Assembly: GCA_973895155.1 (NCBI GenBank)
Contig: OZ316897.1
Location: forward strand, 5,642,001-5,706,000
Origin: Marsupella aquatica
Taxonomy: Eukaryota > Marchantiophyta
Direction of reading: 5' to 3'
Length of the DNA: 64,000 bases
Of the stretch, positions 35,801 to 46,125 are shown one piece after another. A program made the position numbers and the translations under genes. The notes under the pieces are model-generated. The model saw nothing but the letters and a program-made list of their open reading frames with translations. It ran no database searches and was not told where the DNA came from. Numbering within the stretch: position 1 is the stretch's first letter; each line of letters opens with the position of its first letter.

Positions 35801-36066
35801 AACTGCTTGCTGGGATCTTCATGCTCAATAGAGGTGATGTGTTGAAGTTGATTCTTGGTGTAGACAGCAATGCCTCCAAACCCTCTTCCCCGTGTGGTCT
35901 TCTTCTCATTGAAGATGGATTGTATGCAAGTAAAGCCTTTAATGCTAGGTAGAGCATTTCCCTCATATTCCCAAGTCTCCGTGAAAAGCAAGATGTCAAA
36001 ATTCTCAAACAAAGGTTCCCCTCCAATTGCTGTTTCTATGGAAAGTCCTGAAACATTCCATGCCAT
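32869..36066 (-). CDS. LINE ORF2: endonuclease and reverse transcriptase
   Basis: The ORF gives 1,065 residues from ATG 36066. The N-terminus is an APE-type endonuclease: MAWNVSGLS, LLFTETWE, VGDFNARV and STIDYLLAS give the expected Asn, Glu, Asp and Asp residues. The central RT has VVPIFKAGNKDD, CLFVDFSKAFDKV, IQGCPLSPTLFGIF and the catalytic IFADDVVLL (about residue 680). A C-terminal CQLC-x9-H-x4-C zinc motif follows. No RNase H domain is seen. The protein nicks the target and primes reverse transcription from it. ORF1 is in the same frame, separated by one TGA. All key residues I can identify are present, so it may be functional. Confidence 0.95.
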   Translation of the reverse strand: MAWNVSGLSIETAIGGEPLFENFDILLFTETWEYEGNALPSIKGFTCIQSIFNEKKTTRGRGFGGIAVYTKNQLQHITSIEHEDPSKQFMVVRLHTRGTPSFLIVTYFAPLNMNVYKMGIADAHYPFHRLIQVIHDISPLGETWIVGDFNARVSNEQFTESEDLGTLPWSSCSEELPWVREEALDTRTNDMTRHFLHLGASCNLRILNGLERFPQSSGYTFRSKQGCSTIDYLLASPTSATRVVDFQILDQQPESSNLPLLFHLDLTTIPNKVHRKPVPKPLFLDPDREVIFKANFEHLLHTLDDQIELSEVIVQAATSTFSTKPPRKQNMKAWFDEDCARARMQARSHSGEKRFLAFTMYKNFIKHKKRCFLKSHQQSLCEEFIKHPKRFWERMQSGKTTPPLDHQDLVTYVTSLYFFPDASGMPLPLGDTIQFTEREVKVHLSHMQHGKAKDLLGLNLELLLWGGPSLLTNLVHELNQAMALGLPKAWMTRRVVPIFKAGNKDDVHNYRTIMVGNTFAKVLGGLLEARLSSWLESEMKRAPSQAGFRREFSTMDHILCLRVLCEKAKSPHKPLFCLFVDFSKAFDKVSRSKLWDRMVELEVPEELRLAVSKLYQEVRIKLSKETSEEIWSTLGVIQGCPLSPTLFGIFIDQLHNILEEHGGVGTQLGRFVLQLLIFADDVVLLAHAQEALQRHLNALEEFCQATGMVVNLKKTKCLGIGTRQNPELYFQGNLVEFVRTYKYLGVEFSQNLSWASCVKSRAANGYRAFYAFMNKCKRAGLHTWRLRKHLFGALVKPVILYGAPIWGAGVSKSGWQQIEGLQKLYLEMELGIKSQTPYALTLAEAGLFPLEVEALFHTLKYIMRVRELEENRFPFHALRSSSATGWYADVCRWAHAWDFPEHEWPTHPTKLRAKLEQKALHKLWHEPSPRQQYYMRDVNPMKKYREQEYLSSTISVQLRQLIAQYRLSSHHLEVEQGRWKDIDRKKRVCQLCDSSSIENEYHVFIACKFYEGVRMASQILVKDLYALFGLPPQQLGRYIFAVDRERRIGLENLSGLSRSIVSLRT

Positions 36067-36087
36067 GACTCTCAAGGTCCCGATCCA

Positions 36088-36858
36088 TCATTTAGAAACA
36101 ACTCTCTTCTTATTGGTAACAACAGCTTGTCCATTGCGCAAGTAGGCTACCAATCCTTGGTCTTTGGCTACCCTCACCTTCTCAAGCTCAATTTTCCTTG
36201 CTTGGACTTGTGTGGGAGTCAGATCATCATCCAACCAAATCCTTAGCCCTTTAAGCATGCTCCTGTTAGCCATCACTCTAGCTTTCTCGGATTCAGCTGC
36301 AAACTTCACCAAGATTGGACGTGGAAGGTCCCCCTTCTTTTGCCCAATCCTATATGCTTGCAAAATGATAGGGTCATGCACTTTCATCTGAGATTGGAAG
36401 AATGAAATTGCTACCTTCTTGGTGTCTTCCTTCTCCTCCTCAACAAGGCCTGATATTTTGCAGTTGCTGACTCTTGCATGCTGGTTCTTGTGTTCTTCCT
36501 CTAGTGCTCTCCTCTCCTCCTCCTTGGCTTGGACAAATTTCATATGTGATTGTTTTGCAGCCTGTGCAAAGGTTTTGAGCTTTTCCTCAATCTCCCCTAC
36601 AGCCTCATGTATCACTGATTTCTCTGGGCACATACTTTTCTCCATGTCTCCAAAACACGATGCAAGCAATGAGAGTTGCTTACCATTCTCCTGAGTTTGA
36701 GATCGAAGATCACTAATCAACCTCTTTTGCTTGACATTCTCATTCTTTAGCTCCGTCACCTCCTTGTTGAGTGTGGTAATCTCAATTGCGGAGTTTTCAA
36801 CCACAACTAAGATTTTCTCAAGCAAAGCCTTGAGATGGGCAATCTCCTCCGTTGCCAT
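36088..36858 (-). CDS. LINE ORF1: coiled coil plus RRM-like RNA-binding protein
   Basis: The 256-residue protein starts MATEEIAHLKALLEK. Residues about 5-125 form a coiled coil with heptad Leu/Ile/Val. A fold resembling the RRM of L1 ORF1p follows: NCKISGLVEE, AYRIGQKKG, RPILVKFAAESEKARV and GLRIWLDDDLTPTQVQARK. A basic tail ends NKKRVV. In this layout ORF1p forms trimers that coat the LINE RNA. No CCHC knuckle is present, unlike many plant LINE ORF1 proteins. The stop is TGA at 36088-36090, and the frame beyond it is open into ORF2. Confidence 0.85.
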   Translation of the reverse strand: MATEEIAHLKALLEKILVVVENSAIEITTLNKEVTELKNENVKQKRLISDLRSQTQENGKQLSLLASCFGDMEKSMCPEKSVIHEAVGEIEEKLKTFAQAAKQSHMKFVQAKEEERRALEEEHKNQHARVSNCKISGLVEEEKEDTKKVAISFFQSQMKVHDPIILQAYRIGQKKGDLPRPILVKFAAESEKARVMANRSMLKGLRIWLDDDLTPTQVQARKIELEKVRVAKDQGLVAYLRNGQAVVTNKKRVVSK

Positions 36859-36923
36859 CACAAAGCTGAAACTGTTGTTAGAATGTACTCTTAGACGACA
36901 AATAGAAATTGGGAGCAGTAGAG

Positions 36924-37968
36924 GATGTCAGTTGCAGCTCTACCTTTGCCAGTGATACACTCTCGCTGTTTGCAACACTCTGGCAAAGTCTGAGCTCAAA
37001 CCGCAGCCGATTGCCCTTCCAACTCGAAGTGAAATTTTGCCCAAGCTAAGAATTGCGAAACTGGAGACATAACAGATCGTGCATGCTAAAGTGCATATCA
37101 AACGATGTCGGTTGCAGCTCTAACTTTGCCAGTGATACATTCTCGCTATTTCCAATGCTCTGGCAAAGTATGAGCTTAAACCGCAGCCGATTTCCCTTCC
37201 AACTCGAAGTGAAATTTTGCCCCAAGCTCATAATTGCAAAACTGGAGATGTAACAGATCGTGCATGCTAAAGTGCATATCAAACGATGTCGGTTACAGCT
37301 CTAACTTTGCCAGTGATACATTCTCGCTGTTTCCAATGCTCTGGCAAAGTCTGAGCTTAAACCGCAGCCGATTTCCCTTCCAACTCGAAGTGAAATTTCG
37401 CCCCAAGCTCATAATTGCAAAACTGGAGACGTAATAGATCGTGCATGCTAAAGTGCATATCAAACGATGTCGGTTGCAGCTCTAACTTTGCCAGTGATAC
37501 ATTCTTGCTGTTTCCAATGCTCTGGCAAAATCTGAGCTCAAACCGCAGCCGATTGCCCTTCCAACTCGAAGTGAAATTTTGCCCCGAGCTTAGAATCGCG
37601 AAACTGGAGACGTAGCAGATCGCGCATGCTAAAGTGCATACCAAACGATGTCGGTTGCAGCTCTAACTTTGCCAGTGATACATTCTTGCTGTTTCCAATG
37701 CTCTGACAAAATCTGAGCTCAAACCGCAGCCGATTGCCCTTCCAACTCGAAGTGAAATTTTGCCCCGAGCTCATAATCGCGAAACTGGAGACGTAGCAGA
37801 TCGCGCATGCTAAAGTGCATACCAAACAATGTCGGTTGCAGCTCTAACTTTGCCAGTGATACATTCTTGCTATTTCCAATGCTCTGGCAAAATCTGAGCT
37901 TAAACCGCAGCCGATTGCCCTTCTAACTCGAAGTGAAATTTCGCCCCAAGCTCAGAATCCCGAAACTG
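36924..37968 (-). repeat. 181-bp tandem monomers forming the LINE 5' UTR
   Basis: The word GATGTCGGTTGCAGCTCT or a close variant starts at 36924, 37104, 37285, 37466, 37647 and 37828, giving periods of 180, 181, 181, 181 and 181. The last copy is partial. Adjacent units differ by a few bases. Short open frames across the array recur with the same period and are artefacts of the repeat. Confidence 0.95.
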
Positions 37969-39070
37969 TGTTTGATGAATAGTTCTTGTACATGTTTGAG
38001 ATCCAGGAGACAGTCAGTAGAGCTCCGCCGGAAAATTCGGACTCAGGAGAGTCAAAGTCAGAAGATCAAGAAGAAGCCCAGGAGATAGTACCAGTAAGGG
38101 CAGAGTTGGGATCCACGGCTAATGTTAATGTGGATCCACCATAATACAATGAAGAGGATTTTGAGATTGACAAAGATGAAGAGGAGGGCAAAGCACCTCA
38201 AAATTTGGATGTAGAGAGCAAAGGAGGGGCAGAAGCCTTACAAAACCTGAGTGAGCAGGCGAGCAATGTCGCAAGAGCCTCAAGAGGAAATGGAGGGCAA
38301 TAACCCTCCCGGAGGAAGATGAAGATGAAGATGAAGAAGAAGAAGAGGGGAGGAATGCCACCTTCCAACAACCCATGCTGTCCGAACTTCCGGATACCAC
38401 CAATCTGGCAGAGTTAAGGACTTCCACCCAACATCTGGCGTTCATAGGGAAGCCAATCCCCAACACCAGGGATCTACGTTACTGGTTGAGAGATTTGAAG
38501 GGGGCCAAGGCAATGGCGAGGATAGCAATCATGGAATCTGAGGGCAAGATTTGGGACATGGAGAAGCTAAGGGTAGCAAAAGAGAAGGTTGAGCGACTCC
38601 TCGTAAAGGTACATAAAAAGTCTGAATCTAACAAGCTCATATTGAAATAGCTGGAGGACTCGAAGGGATTGCTAGACAAGGCGAGGGAGAAAAATGAGGA
38701 AGTAACCACAGCTCTGCAACAGGCCCAAGAGGCGGTCCGGATAGAGAAGGTTGGGACACAGGCCCTAAAGGTCAAGTTAGGGAAGGCCCAGAAGGAGAGA
38801 AAGAAGCTACATGAGCTGCTGGCTGACAAGGAGGAAGAATGGAGCCACCTATTGTCGACCGCCAAAGAAGAGTTAAAGGCGGTTTTGTATCCCAGCAGAA
38901 GGCCGATGAGCTGCAAAGGGTAATTGAAGAGTTGGAGCAGAAAGTAGGAGAAGGAGAACAATTGGCACTCTGACTGTCCGACCAGATGGCTGCGCATGGG
39001 AGAAGGGCGGAAGAACTTGCGGAGAAAGAGGCGTCAGCCAGACTGGGGGCTTTGGAGAGTGAGGAGAAGT

Positions 39071-40315
39071 TTTGATTTAGTTGTTGGCTTCCCTTCCTGA
39101 CTCGGTTTTGGATTCTTCCCGTGCATGTCATCTATTCTTGCTTCTTGAGGGTCAGGCCGTCGTGCTCTTCCAGCTTCTAGTAGGGCCTCAATTTGCTCTG
39201 CCCTTGAGATCGGCTTGTAAGACGATCCCCTTGCATTTAATTTGTTGTCGGAGATAGACGGCGTTGTGGATCCTGTCGGCTCTGCCACAACGCCTGAGGA
39301 AAATCCACGGTCCCTGCTGTAGCTCCCCACTTAACCGTTTCACCCAACTGGTCCACCTTTGGTGCTTCCTCCGGGATTGAAGCTAAAAAGGTGGATTCTA
39401 TGGTAAAGCAGTCCTCGACCTCTTCTTCACCTTCCTCCAAGTCACCTTCCATAGGTTCTTGCCATAATCCGCTGGGGGGTACCTCTGGTCCAAAGACACT
39501 TTCTTCGGTTAGGTCAGTGAGGCATTCTAGCCAACGTACCTCATCGGCGGATTCCAGTCCACTGTCGTACCCATCTATCTCCCTGATGCATTTCCTGCGG
39601 TCATCCTTAGTGTCCAAGGATACCGTGATAGATGGGGCCCCAAAGGTGAACTCCTTCTTACCCCAATCCTCTATTACCTTGGCTAGGTACAGCCATGGCC
39701 TGCCAATTAATAGCCGAAATGACGTAGGGTTTACCGGTTTCATTACTACATAGTTAATGCTAAAGAAGATACCTCCTATCTCCATTTTGATGCCGGTTAA
39801 CACTCCCATGGGAATGACTTGATACCCATTGGCCATGTTTAACACTCTTCCAGTCATCTCCGGCGTTAGACCCCATCCTTTTGCTGTTGAATCAATCATA
39901 ATACATACCCCTATCCTCCATCAATGGGTACTCGCAATAATATTTCTCCTTGAATCATTAATGGTAATGCTGGGGCTCCTTGATCTTCTTCTATCATCAG
40001 CACATCGGATTTGGTTGCTACCTTGGGTAATCTCGGCTTGCCGAGAATCGCCTTCCTTAACTGCTTTCGGAAGTACGGGCTATTTTTCAATAGTTGACCT
40101 ACGGTTGCCGAGACTCTAGATTCTAGCACATCTTTAGCCAGGTCATAGGGAACTATCGGCTTCTCTTCTAGCGGTGTCTTCATCTTGGCTTGGTAAAGGT
40201 ACGGTACCATACATAGCTGAGCTGGTTGTCCAACACCTTGTTTGCGTGCATTCGGGCATTCTCTAGCAAAATGACCAGGGTGACCACAATTATAGCATGC
40301 CGCAAATCTTTGCAC
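39071..40315 (-). pseudogene. Zinc knuckle, protease and RT linker of Gy1-c
   Basis: CYNCGHPGHFAREC (near 40300) starts the segment. The region between knuckle and protease is shorter than in Gy1-a by an internal deletion. The protease motif VPIDGG is followed by TAG, and a shifted frame resumes at MIDSTAKGWGLTPE (39899), running to LLIGRPWL and the acidic tail up to 39237. The RT frame opens at 39330 at a -1 offset, giving an overlap of about 90 bases with the protease frame, as in Gy1-a. Together the copies show the normal order gag, protease, then a frame change into RT. Confidence 0.85.
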
Positions 40316-40359
40316 ATTCAGCCTAGGAGGTACGGATTTTGAATAATCCGAGGATACAT

Positions 40360-41583
40360 TTATCCCGGATTGTTCCTTAATCCTGACCAGAGAGATGCAG
40401 GTCTGTTGGATAGGTGTCGTGCTCCAGTCTCACTGATGCCGAAAACACTATCAGCAGCATCCCCTAAAAAGTACTCTACTTCTCCCTGACATGGTCTGAC
40501 CTCAGCCACATGCCAAACATGACTAGTATTAAGTTTAGGACACGCATCTTTATGGTGTCCGGTTTTATAACATAAGGCACACCATACAGAGCTATCCTCC
40601 TGTACTACCTTCTTCTTCGGTTTTACCTCTGCTATTATAGCCTTAAGCTGCTCGGTAAGGGCTACGATGTTATCTGGTGTTTTAGCCTCTAGCTTGACTT
40701 TCATCTTTCCTCTCCTTCTGCCCTTCCTTTTCCTAGTTTTTTCTTCTTCAGAACTAGAAGATGACTCACTCTTGCTACCTCCACTATCCGAGCTTGAGTT
40801 ATCACTTCTTGACTTCTTAGAATGTTTCTTTTTCTTATCGTTTTTCTTATGGGTTGATCCTTCCTCCGATGAGGAACTCTCAGACTTAAGCAATTTCTTT
40901 CGGCTTGTGATATCTGCATTAATGTATAATTGAATATCTCTAATTGCCTTGGCTAAAGTCTCTGGATTCTCCTTCCTAATTGCAAAACTCATCTTCTGTG
41001 GCAAAGCATTCACTAACCATTGAAGTTGCATACCTTCAGATGCATTGGTCTTTGTACGTCTTACCAGCTTTTGGAAGCGTTGCAGGAACTTCCTGAAGGA
41101 TTTGTTCTCCTTGAACCAAAGTCGTCCCAACTTCAGCACTGCTAATTCTAAAGTTCCAATGGGTCGAAACTCCTTGACAAATAGTGATCTGAAAGTATTC
41201 CAGATGGCTTGATCTTCCACGTCCAATGCTCTGTACCAAAGCCTAGCCTCACCCTTGAACAGGCCGGGAAGAATTTGCATCTTGATGGCTGATTCTCCAT
41301 TTGCTGCAGCGGTTCCTTCGAAGTCATCCAACCATTCGTCCGGATCCTCATCTCCTCTTCCATGAAAGGCCTTGTAATGAATACGTGACCGTTGGCTTAG
41401 TCTGGTCCCTGGCCTCTCGTCTGGCCGTGCCTTTGGTTCCCCCATGTCGGTTGGAGACTCACTTCTCCTTACCGACCCTTCTTCTGGTATGTCTTCTTCG
41501 ATGCCACTTTCAGTTACGGAGCTACTAGCTCTTTCTGCCCCTCTCAGTCGCTGTGTATCATGCCACCCGGTGAGCTGCTGCAA
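40360..41583 (-). pseudogene. Gag of Gy1-c
   Basis: An open frame of 407 codons encodes a retrotransposon gag core: WLDDFEGTAAANGE, LWYRALDVEDQAIWNTFRSL, and FLQRFQKLVRRTK. A Lys/Ser-rich stretch (about residues 225-300) and a first CCHC knuckle, CALCYKTGHHKDAC, follow. The likely initiator is an ATG near 41637 that is now one base out of frame. TAA at 40360-40362 replaces a sense codon (Gy1-a reads through with GAG), and a short deletion shifts the frame before the next knuckle. The family protein forms the virus-like particle. Confidence 0.88.
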
Positions 41584-41684
41584 ACGAGCTCTCTCCCGTT
41601 GAATCGCTCTTCCTCTCTCGACGTAGGTTCAGTCATTACCCACGCTTCCTTCCTAACTTCATATCTCACGGGCTTAAGAAATGC

Positions 41685-41702
41685 CCCCTCCATCTAGCGC
41701 CA
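41685..41702 (-). other. Primer-binding site of Gy1-c
   Basis: TGGCGCTAGATGGAGGGG on the minus strand, four bases after the LTR end. TGG is the complement of a tRNA CCA end. I cannot assign the tRNA with confidence; it is not initiator Met or Asp. Confidence 0.7.
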
Positions 41703-41940
41703 AAAATGTGGTGCGTTCCATTGCTCCCCAAACCCAAGAAACCCCCCTTGCTCAAGCCGATTCCCGCAGGTTTCGTCCTTGGCGAGGCCGTTTCCGCGGC
41801 TTAGCGGCATGGGACGCTGCTTAACTCTCCTACTACTACTAACATTTTACACACATATACTGGACAGATCCTTCATCGGGTCATGAGATACTTAGCCGGC
41901 CTATTCTAGGCCTTCCCTTGTATTCCTCTCCTGGTCTTCC

Positions 41941-41974
41941 ATTAGGTATGTTTGGATTTCGCCGCCGGAATGAT
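41941..41974 (-). other. Conserved LTR hairpin motif (Gy1-c 5' LTR)
   Basis: Plus strand reads TAGGTATGTTTGGATTTC then GCCGCCGGAATG. Same motif and position relative to the LTR end (about 235-265 bp) as at 30200-30230. Confidence 0.7.
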
Positions 41975-44333
41975 CCCCAATTGGCTTGGTTAAGCTGCTA
42001 AGACCTCTCTCAGCTCGACACATCCAACTCTCACTCCCTTGCTACTTCCCTTCATTGATGTGGGCACTCTTCACACAAGTTAATGCGACACACAAATAGC
42101 AAAATGACTCCTTCTGACTAAGTTATACCATGCACTTGCCATACAAATAGTACTTCTCATACACAAGCTCTGCGAACTAAGCCGTGAGACCAACTCTATT
42201 CAGTTCTTAGGCATGAGGAAACATGAATATATACAAGGGTCACTGTATAACTAACCGAGAGCTTCTCTTACTACTTGATCCCAGCCCTGCTGGTGCAACT
42301 AAAAACTTGCTAAAGAAGAGGCCCTAGACTCCCCGCTACCCAGGTATTTATCCTGGCAGTGGATCTGTCCAGAACTTCGCTGCATAAGCTTAATCTATCC
42401 TACCTATAATCTACCTAACTGTACAGCGAGGCAGGAGCACAAGTGTTGCTCCTACCAGTGGATCCGCCATCCCACTAATCTAAGTGTCAGGGCCGTCTCC
42501 TGGTCTTGATCCTAATCCTAAACTTGGAGATCTGAGCCCGTCCTGCCCACTCACGCCTCCTACCTCCATGTCCGCCCTTCCTAAAAGGAACGGCGCCCTT
42601 GCACCATCACGACACCGGTGGCGGATCCTCAATGGACGCCCCCAATGCTTCCCCCATAGCCACTACCGTCAGTCCGTCCCCTGATAGATTACCTGCCCCG
42701 GACCGAGTCAACTCTTCATCGGCTTGATTGGGTCCACCTCGGCTTCGGCCTCAGCATCGGTCACGGCCTTCGATACGGCTTCGGCCTCCCCGACATGTTC
42801 TAGTGGAGGATCCGGTACCTCGGCTTCATCAATAGCTGTCCCAGCCTCAGCCTTGCCATCCCCACCTTCTTCAACAGGTGGATCTACTGCCGTGACCATG
42901 CCGGAGGTTGGTGCCGGGTTGACCTCCTGGGTCACAACGGCTTGGTAAGCCGTATAACTCCCCGACCCAGAAGGTTTCCGCTTCTTCTTCTTCCCTATTT
43001 TGGTAGCTGGTCCCTTCCCCTTGCTACCTACCTCCGGCACCGGGGCGTGTGTCTCGGCTTGTCCTTCGGCCAGTACCCCTCCTAGTAACGGAGTTCCCAC
43101 AATTGGAATTGGACCAGATGAAGCTTAGCACTGAAATATTGCGGCCTGTTTCTTCAGCCGCTCCGTTTGGTTGTCGGCCCGCCACTGTAAGTTCTCCATC
43201 TTCCTGGTGGTTTCCTCCAACTCCTCCTGGGCTTCCTCCAGGTCCTTCCGTCCCTCCTGCAGCTCCTTTCTGGCTTCCTCCAATTCCAATTTTAAGGTAG
43301 CCCTCTCCTCCTGGGTTGCTCTTAGCTCCTTGTCGAGCTCCGTTACGACCTCAGACTCCATCTTATTCATCTTGGCATAAGTCTGGTCGAGCTGGTTGTC
43401 CTTCTCACGCAGGTCGGCCTTGAAGCTGGCCGTCAGGGATGCAAGCTCTTGCTGCAGCGCAATAATCCCTTGATAGGATTTCCCTAACTCGGCCTCCTTC
43501 TACTCAAAGGCTCCGTGGATATCCTCGAGCTCTCCTTTCAACGCCCTCTCCCTTCTCTAAGTCTCCGCCATGGCCCGGTTGTTGGAGGTTATGTGGGCCT
43601 CCTCTGCGTCCCTCAGCTCGTGCTTCCACTTTTCCCTGTCCTTGACCGCACCGGCCAACTCTCCTTGGGTCCAAGTCAGTTTATCTTTGATAATCTGATT
43701 GCCAGACTGAGCGGCATCCAATTGTCCTTGCATGATGTTTAGCTCATGTCGCTTAATCCATAGCTCATCTTAGCTTGGGCTTTCTTGGCCGCCTGTAGGT
43801 CAGATTCCACCTTGGCTTCCATCTCCCTAAGCTGCCGGATGACCTCGTCCTTCTTGCTTCTCTCCAAAGCCACCGCTTCTTCTAATTGGTGCTTCTCCAA
43901 CATCTCCCTCTGGAAAAAAGGTCCCTGCTCCAACTCCTCCCCAAAGATACTGAGGGCCAGGTCCCCACACATCTCCCCATACTCCATGGCTCTATCTTTA
44001 GCATAGGTGGAGTAAGTAGAAGTCATCGGTGTCACGCGATTGACATGGGTCTTAACACCAAAGACGTCACTATGGGTGCCAAAACCATCTCCTTGTACCT
44101 GAGGATCACGAAGGGATGTTGTGAAGGCCGGTAAACACCAATTTATGCCCTTAACACCAGACTATCATAGCAAAGCTCTATCACACATTACCCAAGCTCA
44201 ATCCCAAGGAACCAAGGTTGGGGATCAGATCTGCGCTCATGATAGGTCTGGTGAGAAGGGGTCTTCATATCGGGCCCGTACACACAGGGCCTAGCGCTAC
44301 GGTGCGCATAGGTCTATACGTATGCTTACTGTC

Positions 44334-44364
44334 ATAGGTATGTTTCTATTCCGCCGCCGGAATG
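44334..44364 (-). other. Conserved LTR hairpin motif (Gy5)
   Basis: ATAGGTATGTTTCTATTCC then GCCGCCGGAATG on the plus strand, about 300 bp from the LTR end. Confidence 0.7.
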
Positions 44365-46001
44365 TACCCATAAACCAGTGACTCCTGACTGATTCCCAGC
44401 TTAGGGACTTCTAAGCCATTGCCCCACCACTCTGCCATTCCACTCTCAGCAATCAGAGCTGTGATAGCCCTCACCCAACCCACTTCAATGCACCCGGTAC
44501 ACCTCTCAGTGGCGCTGCTAGTCTCATCATACACTCAGATTGCCTCACACACACACACATCCATGAGAGAAATGAGGCCTGAAAGGAAAACTCAATTGGA
44601 TTCAAAGATGTGCACAATAGTTCACTGAGAACACTTGATCCGAACACTAGGCCCGAAGGCTGTCTCCTCCAGATTGCGACGTGCTTGCCCCGCAAGCCCC
44701 GTGCTTGCCATGCAAGCTCAATCCTGAACCTGAGCCCGGCTCACTCCAGATTGCGACGGCAGATTGGACTCGAACCAATCCCGTACTTGCCTTGCAAACT
44801 CAATCCTGAACTCAACCTCCTTCACTGCACTTCATTCTTGGGGGCACGTACAGATCTCACACCTCCATTTCAGAATGTCAAGTACGCATGCACAGTTGAC
44901 TCGACTTCAAAGCTGGTACCAGGCCTAACGGCGATCTACCCCAGACTACAATGAGGCCCGGCCTCATGCTTGCCCTGCAAGCTCAGCTCTGGCCATAGAT
45001 CCCTTAGTGCTCTCCACCAGACAAAGGCCGGGACTCCCCATGGATCACGTAGCCTTGCCAGACTGAACTGTAAATGCTCCTCCTGCTGCCCCTAAATCAG
45101 TACCTCAGCCTCCCTAATGTGCCCACCGCAAATCGCATTGAAATCCTCCCCACAGTTTACAATCACCAACACATCACCTTCACCAAGGCTCTGTATCGGG
45201 GGAAAAGAACCCAGTTGTGTTGCCCACTAGAAAGAGCCACAATCCAGCTCGCAAACCTAGCAACCCGTTGCTGTGAAGCTTGGCTGATTACTCCCTGAGT
45301 AATAGCACAACCAAGCTCTCCCCAACACGCAGCGTCCAAGTCCAGCCTTGCTTGCACAGAGCTCCTCCCTGCTGCTCAGTCTAAGTGAGATCACACAACT
45401 GAAGTTCCCCCCCTGCCTCTACCGGAGGGCTGCTCTATATACTCTCTCATTGAGCCCAAATGGGTGGATGCTACGCTGCTGGAGCCCCATCCCAGCCCTA
45501 ACAGAGCCGCCACTATCTCTAACTACTGAACCCTAACTCGCAACTTTATTTCTATCTCGAATTGGCTATGTACTTCGGATTCGGCCCTCCTCCATGGTTT
45601 TCGCGAGCTTACGCCTCCTCTCCCGATTTCTGTATTCAACCATTTGCTGCGTGGATAACAGCGTTGGAAGCGGCTTGAGCTCCTCTTTCCAACGAGGTCA
45701 ATTATAGCTGATTTGGTCAAATACACAGAGAGTTATGCCCCCGTAACCGAGAGGGGGTACTCACTGTTGCGCTAACCCGAGTTACATAGCTAACCCGAGT
45801 TCGGCTAACCTAGCTATCCTATCTAACCCGAGTAGAGCTAACCCGTGGTCTCGGGTTAGGCCGCTACCCGCTATCCGCTATCGGCTATCCTAGCCTAAGC
45901 TGAGCCCGAACCCGAGCTTACCTATGCTAACCTGAGCCCGAGTTTAGGCTAACCCGAGTTAAGTCTAACCCGGGATCAATCTAATCCGAACCCGGGTTAA
46001 G

Positions 46002-46125
46002 CCTAAGCTGAAGCCGTGCTTACCTGAGCTAAGCTGAAGCCGTGCTGACCTAAGCTAAGCTGAAGCCGTGCTGACCTGAGCTAAGCTGAAGCCGTGCTCA
46101 CATAAGCTAAGCCGTGGTCGAGCTT
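46002..46125 (+). repeat. 26-bp minisatellite inside Gy5
   Basis: About four copies of CTAAGCTGAAGCCGTGCTGA plus CCTGAG, with a fifth decayed copy. Upstream (45740-46000) is a looser array of CTAACCCGAG words. Confidence 0.88.

Larger units (their letters stand above)
32735..37968 (-). mobile_element. Full-length LINE with tandem 5' monomers and hexamer tail
   Basis: Minus-strand order: about six 181-bp repeats (5' UTR), ORF1, ORF2, roughly 100-bp 3' UTR, and a tail of ATTACC units. It is bounded by TGTTT at 32730-32734 and 37969-37973, a likely short target duplication. The right-hand copy falls just outside the 181-bp array, placing the array inside the element. Both ORFs are open. The two truncated copies nearby are almost identical to its 3' end, so the family moved recently. 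Confidence 0.93.
32068..39070 (+). pseudogene. N-terminal half of the Gy3 ORF, split by a LINE
   Basis: Before the LINE (32068-32734) the protein starts MEAARAQRVEVPP. It has YRGKTYTFSNQKLCAMFNLP, the same spacing as the FxLT...VFGLPxG box of the Gy1 ORF, then a TGA-closed frame and a second segment with IPRIAITRALFVGSLHP. After the LINE (37974-39070) come an acidic, Ser/Glu-rich linker and a coiled coil (38375-38640 and 38669-38923) with several stops and frameshifts. The coil runs straight into the breakpoint at 39070, and a similar coil begins at 21892. The order (head, globular domain, acidic linker, coiled coil) parallels the Gy1 and Gy2 LTR-embedded ORFs. Confidence 0.55.

Noticed and set aside
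37046-37825. Short ORFs on both strands across the 181-bp array
   Set aside because: They recur every 181 bases because of the repeat and have no coding features.
36924-37968. 181-bp array as a centromeric-type satellite
   Set aside because: Only six units, same orientation as the LINE, directly upstream of ORF1 and within its target duplication.
43171-43380. Ser/Leu-rich ORFs on the strand opposite the coiled-coil segments
   Set aside because: Opposite-strand translation of Glu/Lys/Leu-rich coiled coil; the same shadows appear at 7918-8298 and 28803-29240.
44610-45536. Plus-strand ORFs inside Gy5
   Set aside because: Short, Pro/Ser-rich, without motifs, and lying in a sequence with LTR-like properties.
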